Below, piece after piece: positions 1 to 8,412 of a DNA stretch of 64,000 nt. The stretch is taken from contig NZ_SMFV01000002.1 in the NCBI RefSeq assembly GCF_004339575.1, forward strand, positions 124,001-188,000, in the 5' to 3' direction. Position 1 is the stretch's first letter. Each line of letters begins with the position of its first letter. The stretch is from Phorcysia thermohydrogeniphila. GTDB taxonomy: Bacteria; Aquificota; Aquificia; Desulfurobacteriales; Desulfurobacteriaceae. Both the position numbers and the translations under genes were made by a program. The notes beneath the pieces were generated by a model. That model made no database searches. It was not told where the DNA came from and saw only the letters and a list, made by a program, of their open reading frames with translations.

Positions 1-447
1 AAATTCTTTGTAAACAGACAGGATTACTTCGTTGAACTTTTTGGAGAGCTCCCCGTTCACGTAGTCGGCGTTCTCCCAGTCCACCCTTAGAAGTTGCTGA
101 GCTCCGGCTATTATCCTCGTCTTTCTCGTCGTCGGTCTTTCTGGGTCTACAAAGAGGTATTCTGTGTTAGCTCCAAAGTTCTCAAGGAGCTCCCTTAACC
201 TTTTCCCAGCCGTGTCCTTCCCTATAACTCCGAGGACGCTCGGGAGAGCTCCCAGAGAGGCAAGGTTCGCCGCTACGTTGGCAGCTCCCCCCGGCCTGTA
301 GGTTACATCCTTTGCCTCTACTACTGGGACGGGAGCTTCCGGGGATATCCTCTCTACCTTGCCGTATATGTACTCGTCAAGCATAAAGTCGCCGATGACG
401 AGGATTTTCTTTCCCTTAAAGGCCTTTAAAATCTCCTTCCTGAACAT
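1..447 (-). CDS. rfaE1: D-glycero-beta-D-manno-heptose-7-phosphate kinase, N-terminal part (runs off window)
   Basis: About 149 N-terminal residues of a PfkB/ribokinase-fold sugar kinase are visible; the rest lies beyond position 1. The frame opens MFRKEILKAFKGKKILVIGD and shows the RfaE domain-I hallmarks GDFMLDEYIYG, RPGGAANVAANLASLGA and RPTTRKTRIIAGAQQLLRVD. In the family this enzyme phosphorylates heptose 7-phosphate in the cytoplasm, an early step of ADP-heptose synthesis for the LPS inner core. The ATG at 447-445 directly abuts the radC stop codon (450-448), so the two are translationally coupled in an ileS-radC-rfaE1 string. Whether a C-terminal nucleotidyltransferase domain (HldE type) is fused cannot be seen. 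Confidence 0.85.
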   Translation of the reverse strand, partial: MFRKEILKAFKGKKILVIGDFMLDEYIYGKVERISPEAPVPVVEAKDVTYRPGGAANVAANLASLGALPSVLGVIGKDTAGKRLRELLENFGANTEYLFVDPERPTTRKTRIIAGAQQLLRVDWENADYVNGELSKKFNEVILSVYKEF

Positions 448-1128
448 CTATAAAAGCCCTTCCTTTTTAAAGCTAAGGAATTGGGAACTGCCAAAAATTA
501 TGTGGTCAAGAACCTCAATTTCAAGGTGTTTTCCTGCCTTAATGAGCCTTTCTGTTACTACTATGTCCTCTCGGCTTGGCGTTACCTCTCCGGAAGGGTG
601 GTTGTGAAAGAGGATTACTGCTGAGGCCAAGTCCTTTACGGCCGGATGAAAAACTTCTTTGGGAGTTACGGAGGTAAAGTTAACGCCACCCTTTGAGACT
701 TCGTGAACCGATATGAGTTTCCCCTTAGAGTTGAGTGTAACGATTCCAAAAACCTCCACCTTTAAACCACTGTACTTTGGAAGGAGTAGTTTTGCTACGT
801 CCTCGGGAGAGGAAATCTTTGGAGGAATTTTCTCACCTGCCAAGCACCTTTGGCCGAGCTCAATGGCTGCAATGAGGGTAACTGCTTTGGCTTTCCCGAG
901 GCCTTTAAAGGAGAGGAGCTCCTCAAGGTGAGCCCTTGAAAGTCCTGAAAGTCCACCAAAGTGTTTTAGGAGCTCCCTCGCAAGTTCTAAGGCGTTCCTT
1001 TCTTTTGAGCCGGTTCTGAGGATTATTGCAAGGAGCTCCGAGTCCGACAGGTTTTCAGCTCCGAGCTTAATGAGCTTCTCCCTTGGCCTGTCAGACTCTG
1101 GGAGCTCCTTTATCGTGTAAAAGGCCAT
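448..1128 (-). CDS. radC: RadC family JAB/MPN-domain protein
   Basis: 226 residues, typical length. The N-terminal part carries helix-hairpin-helix-like sequence (LLAIILRTGSKERNALELAR and SFKGLGKAKAVTLIAAIELG). The C-terminal JAB1/MPN+ metalloprotease-like domain has the HNHPSG signature followed by the acidic ligand region TPSREDI. RadC was once linked to DNA repair, but its true substrate is not established; family members also occur in mobile elements as anti-restriction proteins. Here it lies 3 nt after ileS and directly before rfaE1, a housekeeping setting. An AGAGGT ribosome binding site precedes the ATG at 1128. Confidence 0.93.
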   Translation of the reverse strand: MAFYTIKELPESDRPREKLIKLGAENLSDSELLAIILRTGSKERNALELARELLKHFGGLSGLSRAHLEELLSFKGLGKAKAVTLIAAIELGQRCLAGEKIPPKISSPEDVAKLLLPKYSGLKVEVFGIVTLNSKGKLISVHEVSKGGVNFTSVTPKEVFHPAVKDLASAVILFHNHPSGEVTPSREDIVVTERLIKAGKHLEIEVLDHIIFGSSQFLSFKKEGLL

Positions 1129-1131
1129 AAG

Positions 1132-3930
1132 TTAACCTCTTTTTTCCAGCTCCTTGAGGACTTTGGCACACCTTGGGCAAACGTCTGGGTACTCTTCGTC
1201 CTTCCCTACTTCCTCGCTGTACATCCAGCACCTTTCACACTTTTTGCCGGGAGCTCTCTCAACGACAACTTTCAGTCCTTTTAGCTCATCGTCGGAGATG
1301 GCGTTAGCAGGAGCTGAGGAAAGAGGTTCTACCTTTGCATAAGACGTGATGAACACGTAGGGGAGCTGTTCCTCGTAGTCTTTAAGGAGCTGTAGGAGCT
1401 CTCCGTCTGCAAATACTGTTACTGCGGCCTCAAGGGAGTGCCTTATGAGATCCTCTGAGCGTGCCTTTTCAAGTCCCTTGTTAACAACAGTTTTTACCTT
1501 TATAAGGGTGTTCCACCTGTTAAGCACTCCTTCGTCAAGAGCTTCACATGCAGGAGGAAACTCCTCTAAGAATACGGACTCCTCTTCTTTCCCGGGGATG
1601 TGGGAGTAGACCTCTTCGGCCGTGAAAGAGAGTATTGGAGCTACTAAGGTAGTCAGGCCGTAAAGTATCCTGTAGATTGCTGTCTGGGCGCTCCTGCGCT
1701 TTTTGGAGTCTGGGAGCTCGCAGTAAAGGGTATCCTTACTGATGTCAAGGTAGATGGCGCTAAGCTCGTTCGCACAGTACTCGTAAACCAGCCTGTAAAT
1801 TCTGTTGAACTTGTAGCTGTTGTAGGCCTTAATAATCTCGTTTGAGAGCTGGTAGAACCTGTTGATAGCCCACTTGTCTATTTCCTCAAGCTCTTCGTAA
1901 GGGAGAGATTTATCCGGCGTAAAGTCGTTTAAGTTGCCGAGCATAAAGCGGAAGGTGTTCCTTATTTTTTTATAAACCTCAGCTACCTGCCTCAGTATGT
2001 TGTCGGATATTCTAACGTCCTCTGTGAAGTTTTCGCTTGCGACCCAGAGCCTTAGAATGTCTGCTCCGAACTTTTTAACGACGTCAAGGGGTGAAATGAC
2101 GTTTCCAAGGGATTTGCTCATCTTGTAGCCTTTTTCGTCTAAGGTGAAGCCGTGGGTAAGAACTGAAAGATATGGAGCTTTGCCCCTTGTACCGCAGGAC
2201 TCTAATAGGCTTGCTTGGAACCAACCCCTGTGTTGGTCAGAGCCCTCTAAGTACATGTCGGCGGGCCAAAAGAGCTCCGGCCTCCTTTCAAGGACTGCAG
2301 CGTGGGATGAGCCTGAGTCAAACCAAACGTCAAGTATGTCGGTTTCCTTCCTAAAGCTCTCTCCTCCGCACTCCGGACACTTAAAGCCTTCTGGGAGGAG
2401 TTCCTTGGCGCTTTTTTCGTACCAAGCGTCTGCGGACTCCCTCTCAAAGATATCGGCAACGTGGTCTGCAAGCTCTTTTGAGTAGATTGTTTTTCCACAC
2501 TTTTCACAGTAGAAGGCAACTATCGGAACTCCCCAGATTCTCTGCCTTGAGATACACCAGTCGGGGCGCTGTTCTACCATGTTCCCTATTCTCGTCCTAC
2601 CCCACTCAGGAATCCACTTAACCCTCTCTATCTCTTTAAGGGCTACTTCCCTTAAGGTTGGGTTACCTTTGTCCATAGCTATGAACCACTGGGGAGTTGC
2701 ACGGAAGATGACTTTACCCTTACACCTCCAGCAGTGGGGGTATGAGTGGGTAATCTTTCCGGCAAAGAGGAGGTTACCGAGCTGGGATAGCTTCTCTATG
2801 ATGAGCTTGTTGCCGTCCCAGATTTTTACGCCTTTAAGCCACTCGGGAGCTTCTTCAGTAAACCTTCCGTAGTCGTCAACTGGAACGAGGACTGGGAGGC
2901 CGTATTTAAGTCCTACTTGGTAGTCCTCCTCACCGTGTCCGGGGGCTATGTGGACAAGTCCCGTTCCAGTATCTGCTGCGACGTAGTCGGCTAAAACGAC
3001 CTTTCCTTTTCTATCAATGAAGGGATGCTCATAGACGATACCCTCAAGCTCAGAACCTTTAAACTTCCTTAAAACCTCTCCAGAGAGCTCCGTCTTTTCC
3101 TTAAAGTCCTCAAGGAGGCTTTCTGCAACTATGTAGTGCTTACCCTGAGAGCTAAGGAGAACGTAGTCAAGCTCAGGGTGAACTGCTACGGCGACGTTTG
3201 CAGGTAGCGTCCAAGGGGTGGTCGTCCAGATGACAAGGTGGCTGGTTTCGGGGAGCTCCTTCCCTTTATCGTCAGTTACCTTAAAGGCAACGTAGATAGA
3301 AGGGGATGTTTCCTCAGAGTACTCAATCTCGGCCTCTGCCAGTGCCGTAATACAGGAAGGACACCAGTAAACGGGCTTTTTAGCCCTGTAGACGAGTCCC
3401 TTCTCGTAGAACTTTCCAAGTTCCCTTACGATATCTGCCTGATAGCGGGGGTCCATCGTTATGTATGGGTTCTTCCAGTCGCCTATAACTCCAAGCCTTA
3501 TGAACTCCTCTTTCTGTGTTTTAATCCACTTTTCGGCGTAAGCTCTACACTTTTTCCTTACCTCAATGGGGTCTACTTCGTCCTTTCTCTTTCCTATTTC
3601 TTTAAAGACTGCTCTCTCTATTGGAAGTCCATGACAGTCCCAGCCGGGGACGAAGGGGGTCTGATACCCCTGCATTGCCTTGGACTTGACGACAATGTCT
3701 TTAAGTATCTTGTTGAGGGCGTGGCCTATGTGGATGTGTCCGTTTGCATAAGGAGGACCATCGTGAAGTACAAATTTTTCGTCACATTTATGTTTTTCCA
3801 TTAGCCTATTGTAAAGGTCTATCTCGTCCCAAAACTTAAGTATTTCAGGTTCTTTTTTTGGGAGGTTTCCCCTCATTGGAAAAGAGGTTTTCGGTAAATT
3901 AAGGGTTTCCTTATAGTCTTTCTCTTTCAT
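1132..3930 (-). CDS. ileS: isoleucine--tRNA ligase
   Basis: 932 residues, the length of bacterial IleRS. It charges tRNA-Ile in the cytoplasm. The class I signatures are present: HIGH at residues 67-70 and KMSKS in GYKMSKSLGN (about residue 600). The CP1 editing domain lies between them, with TTTPWTLPAN at its entry. An internal cysteine pair (CEKCGK and CPECGG) and the C-terminal zinc motif (CERCW and CPRC) are intact, as in the eubacterial zinc-containing type. GGAGGA lies 9 nt before the ATG. The gene starts 40 nt after the cupin gene on the same strand and heads the ileS-radC-rfaE1 string. Confidence 0.98.
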   Translation of the reverse strand: MKEKDYKETLNLPKTSFPMRGNLPKKEPEILKFWDEIDLYNRLMEKHKCDEKFVLHDGPPYANGHIHIGHALNKILKDIVVKSKAMQGYQTPFVPGWDCHGLPIERAVFKEIGKRKDEVDPIEVRKKCRAYAEKWIKTQKEEFIRLGVIGDWKNPYITMDPRYQADIVRELGKFYEKGLVYRAKKPVYWCPSCITALAEAEIEYSEETSPSIYVAFKVTDDKGKELPETSHLVIWTTTPWTLPANVAVAVHPELDYVLLSSQGKHYIVAESLLEDFKEKTELSGEVLRKFKGSELEGIVYEHPFIDRKGKVVLADYVAADTGTGLVHIAPGHGEEDYQVGLKYGLPVLVPVDDYGRFTEEAPEWLKGVKIWDGNKLIIEKLSQLGNLLFAGKITHSYPHCWRCKGKVIFRATPQWFIAMDKGNPTLREVALKEIERVKWIPEWGRTRIGNMVEQRPDWCISRQRIWGVPIVAFYCEKCGKTIYSKELADHVADIFERESADAWYEKSAKELLPEGFKCPECGGESFRKETDILDVWFDSGSSHAAVLERRPELFWPADMYLEGSDQHRGWFQASLLESCGTRGKAPYLSVLTHGFTLDEKGYKMSKSLGNVISPLDVVKKFGADILRLWVASENFTEDVRISDNILRQVAEVYKKIRNTFRFMLGNLNDFTPDKSLPYEELEEIDKWAINRFYQLSNEIIKAYNSYKFNRIYRLVYEYCANELSAIYLDISKDTLYCELPDSKKRRSAQTAIYRILYGLTTLVAPILSFTAEEVYSHIPGKEEESVFLEEFPPACEALDEGVLNRWNTLIKVKTVVNKGLEKARSEDLIRHSLEAAVTVFADGELLQLLKDYEEQLPYVFITSYAKVEPLSSAPANAISDDELKGLKVVVERAPGKKCERCWMYSEEVGKDEEYPDVCPRCAKVLKELEKRG

Positions 3931-3970
3931 CTCCCAGCTTCCTCCATTAGCTTGATTGGGAAATAAAATT

Positions 3971-4261
3971 TTACCCTTTTGAACCGCAAACGTAAGTTAC
4001 ACCACTTTCTCCCACCCTTGCCCAGTGGCGAGTTCCGGCAGGGACCTCCATTCTATCACCGGCCTTGAGAGTTACAACTCTCTCCTCAGTTCCTATGGTT
4101 ATTTCTCCTTCAATAATCCACCTAACTTCATCTAACGGGTGAGTGTGCCAGTCGTAGTAGGTTCCCGGAGGGTCGTGCCACAGGTATAGTCCCGTGAAGC
4201 CCTCTTCCCTGAGAGTTCTAAATATTTCTTCTTTGTTTGTTATCCCAGTTCGTTTTACCAT
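3971..4261 (-). CDS. small cupin-domain protein
   Basis: 96 residues forming one cupin fold. Motif 1 reads WHTHPLDEVRWIIEGE, with the HxH...E metal ligands, and motif 2 reads PAGTRHWARV with the last His. Single-domain cupins of this size are metal-binding proteins of very diverse function, so the substrate cannot be named. It is divergent from rsgA. A TATAAT hexamer at 4286-4281 on the minus strand is a plausible -10 box, without a clear -35. A GGGGTAAGGA stretch before the ATG serves as ribosome binding site. ileS lies 40 nt downstream. Confidence 0.75.
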   Translation of the reverse strand: MVKRTGITNKEEIFRTLREEGFTGLYLWHDPPGTYYDWHTHPLDEVRWIIEGEITIGTEERVVTLKAGDRMEVPAGTRHWARVGESGVTYVCGSKG

Positions 4262-4329
4262 TCCTTACCCCTTTCGGAGGATTATAATTCTTTATTGAAC
4301 CAAAAATTTGGAGGAGGTAAAGAGGTTTA

Positions 4330-5217
4330 ATGGTTGAAGGAATTGTAACCGAAAGGGCAGGACAGAAGATAACGGTATTTGTTCCAGAAGAAGGGAAGTA
4401 CTACAGGGGAATTCCCCTCGGCAAAGTTAGGAAGAAGGACAGGATTTACGCTGGAGATAGAGTTACAGGAAGGCTCGTTGACAGTACCACTTTTGCAATA
4501 GAGGCGATAAAGGAGAGGAAAAACCTATTGGTTAGACCTCCTATTGCCAACGTTGATAAAGTAGTTGTTGTGGCAACCATAGAAAGCCCTCCTTTCCAGA
4601 GTTACCTTATGGACAACCTACTCGTTGTTTACGGGTTTTTGGGTATTGAGGCCGTAGTTGTTTTTAACAAGGTGGACATCCTCAGTGAAGAGGGAAGAAA
4701 AGAGCTTGATAAGTGGGTGAAAGTTTACTCAGACGCCGGCTATACCGTTATTCCGGTGAGTGCCGAAACTGGAGAGGGGCTTGATAGGCTATCTGAGGAG
4801 CTCTCAGGCGTTACCTCCATTTTTGCCGGGGCTTCAGGTGTTGGTAAGAGCTCCATCATTTCTAAGCTCACAGGTGAGCATCTTAGAGTTGGTGAGGTTA
4901 GCGAGAAGACAGAAAGGGGAAGGCATACAACGAGGGAGGTAAGGCTTATTCCCTTTAAGGGTGGCTTTATCGGCGATGCTCCCGGTTTCTCAAGGGTTGA
5001 AGCACTAAACTTTATGGACAAAGAGCAGGTAAGGCTTTACTTCCCGGAGTTTTTAAACTACCAGTGCAGGTTCTCCGACTGCCTCCACGTTAATGAGGAG
5101 GGCTGTGAAGTTACCGAAGCTGTAAAGAGAGGTGAAATAGCCTGCGAGAGGTATAAGAACTACTTAAAAATGATTCACGAGTTTGTTCCTTGGCTTTCAG
5201 AAGTTGAAGGTTGTTAA
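4330..5217 (+). CDS. rsgA: small-ribosomal-subunit biogenesis GTPase RsgA (YjeQ)
   Basis: 295 residues. It helps 30S subunit maturation through GTP hydrolysis. An N-terminal OB fold is followed by a circularly permuted GTPase domain whose motifs run G4-G5-G1-G2-G3: [32 protein letters not shown]. The C-terminal zinc knuckle [14 protein letters not shown] is complete. A GGAGGAGG stretch at about 4311-4318 and AGAGG just before the ATG provide the ribosome binding site. The stop at 5215-5217 lies 14 nt before the panB ATG, so the pair is probably co-transcribed. Confidence 0.97.
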   Translation: MVEGIVTERAGQKITVFVPEEGKYYRGIPLGKVRKKDRIYAGDRVTGRLVDSTTFAIEAIKERKNLLVRPPIANVDKVVVVATIESPPFQSYLMDNLLVVYGFLGIEAVVVFNKVDILSEEGRKELDKWVKVYSDAGYTVIPVSAETGEGLDRLSEELSGVTSIFAGASGVGKSSIISKLTGEHLRVGEVSEKTERGRHTTREVRLIPFKGGFIGDAPGFSRVEALNFMDKEQVRLYFPEFLNYQCRFSDCLHVNEEGCEVTEAVKRGEIACERYKNYLKMIHEFVPWLSEVEGC

Positions 5218-5231
5218 GCTATGGAGGGAAA

Positions 5232-6023
5232 ATGCCTGTTACAACTGCTGATTTCATAGAGAAGAAAAAGAGAGGAGAGAAGATAACAGTTCTTACGGCT
5301 TACGATTACTTAACTGCAAAAATTGTTGATAGTGCAGGAGTTGATGCCATTTTGGTAGGAGACTCCCTCGGAATGGTAGCCCTTGGGTATAAGAGCACGA
5401 TACCCGTAACTATGGAAGAGATGATTCACCACACAAAGGCCGTTGTCAGGGGCAGGAAAAACGCAATGGTAATTTTTGATATGCCTTTCCTTTCTTACCA
5501 GACAGGTGTAAGGGATGCGATACTAAACGCCGGTAGAGCTCTAAAAGAAACCGGCTGTGATGCCGTTAAGATAGAGGGAGGAGTGGAGCAAGCAGAGACG
5601 ATAAGAGCTTTAGTAAATTCGGGTATTCCCGTTATGGGACATATCGGCCTTCAGCCTCAAAGCGTTAACGTTTACGGTGGATATAAACTGAGAGGAAAGG
5701 GAGAGGAGAGGAAAAGGATAATAGAGGACGCCAAGGCAGTAGAGGAGGCCGGAGCTTTTGCAGTTGTTCTTGAGAAGATTCCGGCAGAGCTTGCAAGAGA
5801 AATAACCGAAATGCTTTCAATTCCCACAATTGGTATTGGAGCAGGTAAGTACTGCGACGGTCAGGTTTTAGTCTTCCACGATATGGTCGGACTTTTTGAG
5901 GACTTTAAACCAAAATTTGTAAAGCGTTACGCAGAGCTTGGAAAGCTTGCGAGGGAAGCCGTAGAGAAGTTCATTGAAGAGGTAAAGAGCGGGAAGTTCC
6001 CAGATGAAGAACACTCCTACTGA
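5232..6023 (+). CDS. panB: 3-methyl-2-oxobutanoate hydroxymethyltransferase
   Basis: 263 residues with the ATG at 5232. It transfers a hydroxymethyl group from methylene-THF to ketoisovalerate, giving ketopantoate for pantothenate and CoA synthesis. Family signatures are [44 protein letters not shown] and IGIGAG. I moved the start from the upstream in-frame TTG (5211), because GGAGGG at 5223-5228 serves the ATG and PanB proteins begin close to TxxDF. It follows rsgA by 14 nt and overlaps the next ABC ATPase gene by 20 nt. coaBC, a later CoA-pathway gene, is in the same window at 40-41 kb. Confidence 0.96.
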   Translation: MPVTTADFIEKKKRGEKITVLTAYDYLTAKIVDSAGVDAILVGDSLGMVALGYKSTIPVTMEEMIHHTKAVVRGRKNAMVIFDMPFLSYQTGVRDAILNAGRALKETGCDAVKIEGGVEQAETIRALVNSGIPVMGHIGLQPQSVNVYGGYKLRGKGEERKRIIEDAKAVEEAGAFAVVLEKIPAELAREITEMLSIPTIGIGAGKYCDGQVLVFHDMVGLFEDFKPKFVKRYAELGKLAREAVEKFIEEVKSGKFPDEEHSY

Positions 6024-6975
6024 GATTCTCCGCCTTGAAGGAGTTTCTAAAACTTTTCCGTTAAAGAAGGATTTTTTTGGCAGGGTTAAGAAACTCTTAA
6101 AGGCGGTTAACAACGTTTCACTCTTTATTAAACAGGGTGAAACCCTTGGAGTTATAGGTGAAAGTGGCTGTGGCAAGTCAACCCTCGGGAAAATTATCCT
6201 TGACCTTGAAAAGCCCGACAGGGGAACTGTTTACTACAAGGGAAGGGATATCTCCAAGCTAAAGGGGAAAGATTACAGGGAGTATAGGAGAAATGTTCAG
6301 GCAGTCTTTCAGAACCCCCAGAGCTCCCTAAACCCCCGAATGAAAATCTGGGAGATAGTAAGTGAGGGGTTAAGGATAAACTTTAAACTCTCTAAAAAAG
6401 AGCTTAAGGAGAGAGCTCTTTCCCTCTTGAATGAAGTTGGCCTTCCCTCTTCTTACGCCGACAGTTACCCCCACCAGCTATCTGGTGGACAAAAGCAAAG
6501 GGTAGCCATTGCGAGAGCTCTCGCCCTCTCTCCGGAGCTCATAGTTGCCGACGAACCGACCTCAGCCCTTGACGTTTCTGTTCAGGCTCAAATAGTGAAC
6601 CTTTTTATGGATATACAGGAAAAGAAAGGGATTTCTTACTTCTTTATCTCCCACTCCTTACCCGTTGTTGAAGCCGTGAGCGATAGAGTTTTAGTAATGT
6701 ATAAGGGCTACGTCGTTGAAGAGGGAAAGACTGAGGAAGTTTTTAAGGAGACTGCCCACCCTTATACGAGACTCCTAATAGAGTCTGTGCCGGAGCTCTT
6801 TTCTAAGAAGGAAAGGAAAGCAGTTACAACCTTAGAAGCCGAAGATGAGGAGTTAGAAAAAGGTTGTCCATTCTACCCAAGATGTTCTGTAAGAAAGAGA
6901 GAGTGCCTTTCGTACGATATGGAATCTTTTAAGCTGACAGAAACACACAAGGTTTCATGTATCCTTTACCTTTGA
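6004..6975 (+). CDS. oligopeptide/dipeptide-type ABC transporter ATP-binding protein (OppF/DppF-like)
   Basis: 323 residues. Walker [11 protein letters not shown]-loop [11 protein letters not shown], signature LSGGQKQR, Walker [13 protein letters not shown] and H-loop ISHS are all intact. The C-terminal oligo_HPY extension is present with its cysteine cluster [15 protein letters not shown], which places it in the Opp/Dpp/nickel uptake subfamily. It would energise uptake of peptides or similar solutes. No permease, binding protein or second ATPase is next to it. It overlaps panB by 20 nt and converges on comF with a 10 nt overlap, so partner subunits must be encoded elsewhere. The exact substrate is unknown. 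Confidence 0.9.
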   Translation: MKNTPTEILRLEGVSKTFPLKKDFFGRVKKLLKAVNNVSLFIKQGETLGVIGESGCGKSTLGKIILDLEKPDRGTVYYKGRDISKLKGKDYREYRRNVQAVFQNPQSSLNPRMKIWEIVSEGLRINFKLSKKELKERALSLLNEVGLPSSYADSYPHQLSGGQKQRVAIARALALSPELIVADEPTSALDVSVQAQIVNLFMDIQEKKGISYFFISHSLPVVEAVSDRVLVMYKGYVVEEGKTEEVFKETAHPYTRLLIESVPELFSKKERKAVTTLEAEDEELEKGCPFYPRCSVRKRECLSYDMESFKLTETHKVSCILYL

Positions 6976-7673
6976 ACTGGAGTATAGGCTACCGTATAGA
7001 CAAATACGTTACTAGCTCCATTTTCCTTTAAAACTTTCACTATTTCATTGACCGTAGAGCCCGTTGTAAAGATGTCGTCAAAAATTAAAACTCTTTTGCC
7101 CTTTACGTTTCCCGTAAGGCTAAAAACTCCTTTAACGTTCTTCTCTCTTTCCTTTTCATTTAAAGAGGACTGCTGCGGAGTTTTGTAAATCTTCTCAAGA
7201 AGTGGAGAAAAAGCTACACGAGCTCCTTTCAGTATCTCCTCGCACTGATTGAAACCTCTTTCTTTTAGGCTATCTTTGTGAAGTGGAACGGGAATTACGA
7301 CCTCTACCCTGTTCCTTAAGATGAAGCTCTTAAGATGACCTCCTATTGTTTTTCCGATTGAGTAGGCTACGGAGAGTTTTTTATCAAACTTTAGAGCTCT
7401 CAGAGCGATTTCCACAAGTCCATCGTAGAGGGCGAAAAACTCCACTTTGTCAAACTCAAAAACTTTTCCAGAGATAAGACACCTTTTGCAGTAGTCTCCA
7501 CTTCCGGGAAGGAGCTCCACAGGGTGACCACAGGAAAGACACTTTTTACCGTGGTATGGAGTAAAGTATCTTCTCCAGCACTCTTCACAGGCTATGTGGT
7601 GGTGATTTAAAAAGAGAAAAGAACCACAGACCACGCAGTATTCAGGAAAGAGCAGGTCAAGTAGCCAGTTCAT
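6966..7673 (-). CDS. comF: ComF family phosphoribosyltransferase-like protein
   Basis: 235 residues. The N-terminal double zinc-finger region has CVVCGS, CEECW, CLSCG and CKRC pairs in the first 75 residues. The C-terminal type I PRTase domain carries the PRPP loop VLIFDDIFTTGSTVNE and the upstream VVIPVPLHKDSLKERGFNQ motif. ComF proteins are needed for DNA transport in natural transformation in several bacteria (established for Bacillus and Haemophilus); that role is inferred here. The ATG overlaps the hicB stop by 4 nt, so it is in one operon with the hicAB toxin-antitoxin pair. Confidence 0.9.
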   Translation of the reverse strand: MNWLLDLLFPEYCVVCGSFLFLNHHHIACEECWRRYFTPYHGKKCLSCGHPVELLPGSGDYCKRCLISGKVFEFDKVEFFALYDGLVEIALRALKFDKKLSVAYSIGKTIGGHLKSFILRNRVEVVIPVPLHKDSLKERGFNQCEEILKGARVAFSPLLEKIYKTPQQSSLNEKEREKNVKGVFSLTGNVKGKRVLIFDDIFTTGSTVNEIVKVLKENGASNVFVYTVAYTPVQR

Positions 7674-8107
7674 ACACCAACAGGCTGAGAAAAGTTTTGC
7701 TTTGTCTGTTTGGTTAGGAGTTTCAGGAGTTCTTTCTCTGCACTCCTTGCAGATAGGAGGTTAATTATGTAAGTGTTTAAGCTTACTCCTTCCTCCTTTG
7801 CGGCTTCTGCAAGTTTTCGGTGAAGGGATTTGGGAAGTCTAAGAAGGATTCTTCCACTGTATTCCTTTTCTTCTCTCATTGATTCAGGTAAAGGAATATC
7901 TAAACCTTCTTCAAGGGCGGTTTCAATCCAAGCTCTTTTAGCATCTTCTAAGAGTTTTAAAACCTCTTCCAATGTATCAGCCTCAGTCATACAACCTTCA
8001 AGCTCTTTAATCTTTGCGAAAAAACCTCCATCTTTATAAGGGACTATTTCCACGGTATAGGGTAGTTTCATGTAGTATTCCAACTCTTTACTCACATTCT
8101 TCTTCAT
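7670..8107 (-). CDS. hicB: HicB-type antitoxin (HicB N-domain plus ribbon-helix-helix tail)
   Basis: 145 residues. Residues 15-75 form the HicB RNase-H-like fold (YTVEIVPYKDGGFFAKIKEL then EGCMTEADTLEEVLKLLEDA). Residues 95-130 look like a ribbon-helix-helix DNA-binding tail (GRILLRLPKSLHRKLAEAAK, followed by SLNTYIINLL). In the family HicB neutralises HicA and represses the operon. It lies downstream of hicA with a 20 nt overlap, the usual toxin-first order, and overlaps comF by 4 nt. A likely operator is described at 8380-8407. Confidence 0.85.
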   Translation of the reverse strand: MKKNVSKELEYYMKLPYTVEIVPYKDGGFFAKIKELEGCMTEADTLEEVLKLLEDAKRAWIETALEEGLDIPLPESMREEKEYSGRILLRLPKSLHRKLAEAAKEEGVSLNTYIINLLSARSAEKELLKLLTKQTKQNFSQPVGV

Positions 8108-8357
8108 AGAATTCCTCCAGTTTAAGTAGTTTAATTACCTGCTTGACGTAAACCTCTTTAAGGAACGGACGTTTGAAGGGAATAGTTATAGGCATTGCTC
8201 CCTTTTTCCTGTAAACAAAGTGACTACTTCCTCCTCTTGGCTGTTTCGGTTCGTAACCGAATGCTCTGAGAAGTTTATCCATATCCTCAAAACTAACGTG
8301 TTTACAGTTGGTTAAAATGGCTTTCACCAACTTGCACTTTCGCTTAGTCCCTGACAT
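8088..8357 (-). CDS. hicA: HicA-type mRNA interferase toxin
   Basis: 89 residues. The C-terminal two thirds show the HicA double-stranded-RNA-binding-like fold: LLRAFGYEPKQPRGGSSHFV, with the conserved catalytic His in SSHF, then the KRPFLKEVYVKQVIKLL end. HicA toxins cleave translated mRNAs. The N-terminal ~20 residues (SGTKRKCKLVKAILTNCK) are longer than in minimal HicA proteins, so an internal start nearer the conserved core is possible. It overlaps hicB by 20 nt. Confidence 0.8.
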   Translation of the reverse strand: MSGTKRKCKLVKAILTNCKHVSFEDMDKLLRAFGYEPKQPRGGSSHFVYRKKGAMPITIPFKRPFLKEVYVKQVIKLLKLEEFYEEECE

Positions 8358-8379
8358 TTTTTCCTCAGTGGCAATCTTA

Positions 8380-8407
8380 ATGATATCGTATTTGATATCA
8401 TAGTCAA
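8380..8407 (-). promoter_or_regulatory. hicAB promoter with overlapping operator repeats
   Basis: On the minus strand, TTGACT (8407-8402) and TATCAT (8385-8380) are separated by 16 nt, a good sigma-70-type pair 23 nt upstream of the hicA start. Two TGATATC half-sites (8381-8387 and 8393-8399) lie 12 nt apart within the spacer and over the -10 box. A repressor bound there would block RNA polymerase. This fits HicB autoregulation through its ribbon-helix-helix tail (inference). Confidence 0.6.
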
Positions 8408-8412
8408 GTCCC

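Noticed and set aside
3238-3804. 188-codon plus-strand frame opposite ileS
   Set aside because: It lies wholly inside the conserved ileS catalytic region on the other strand and has no family signature.
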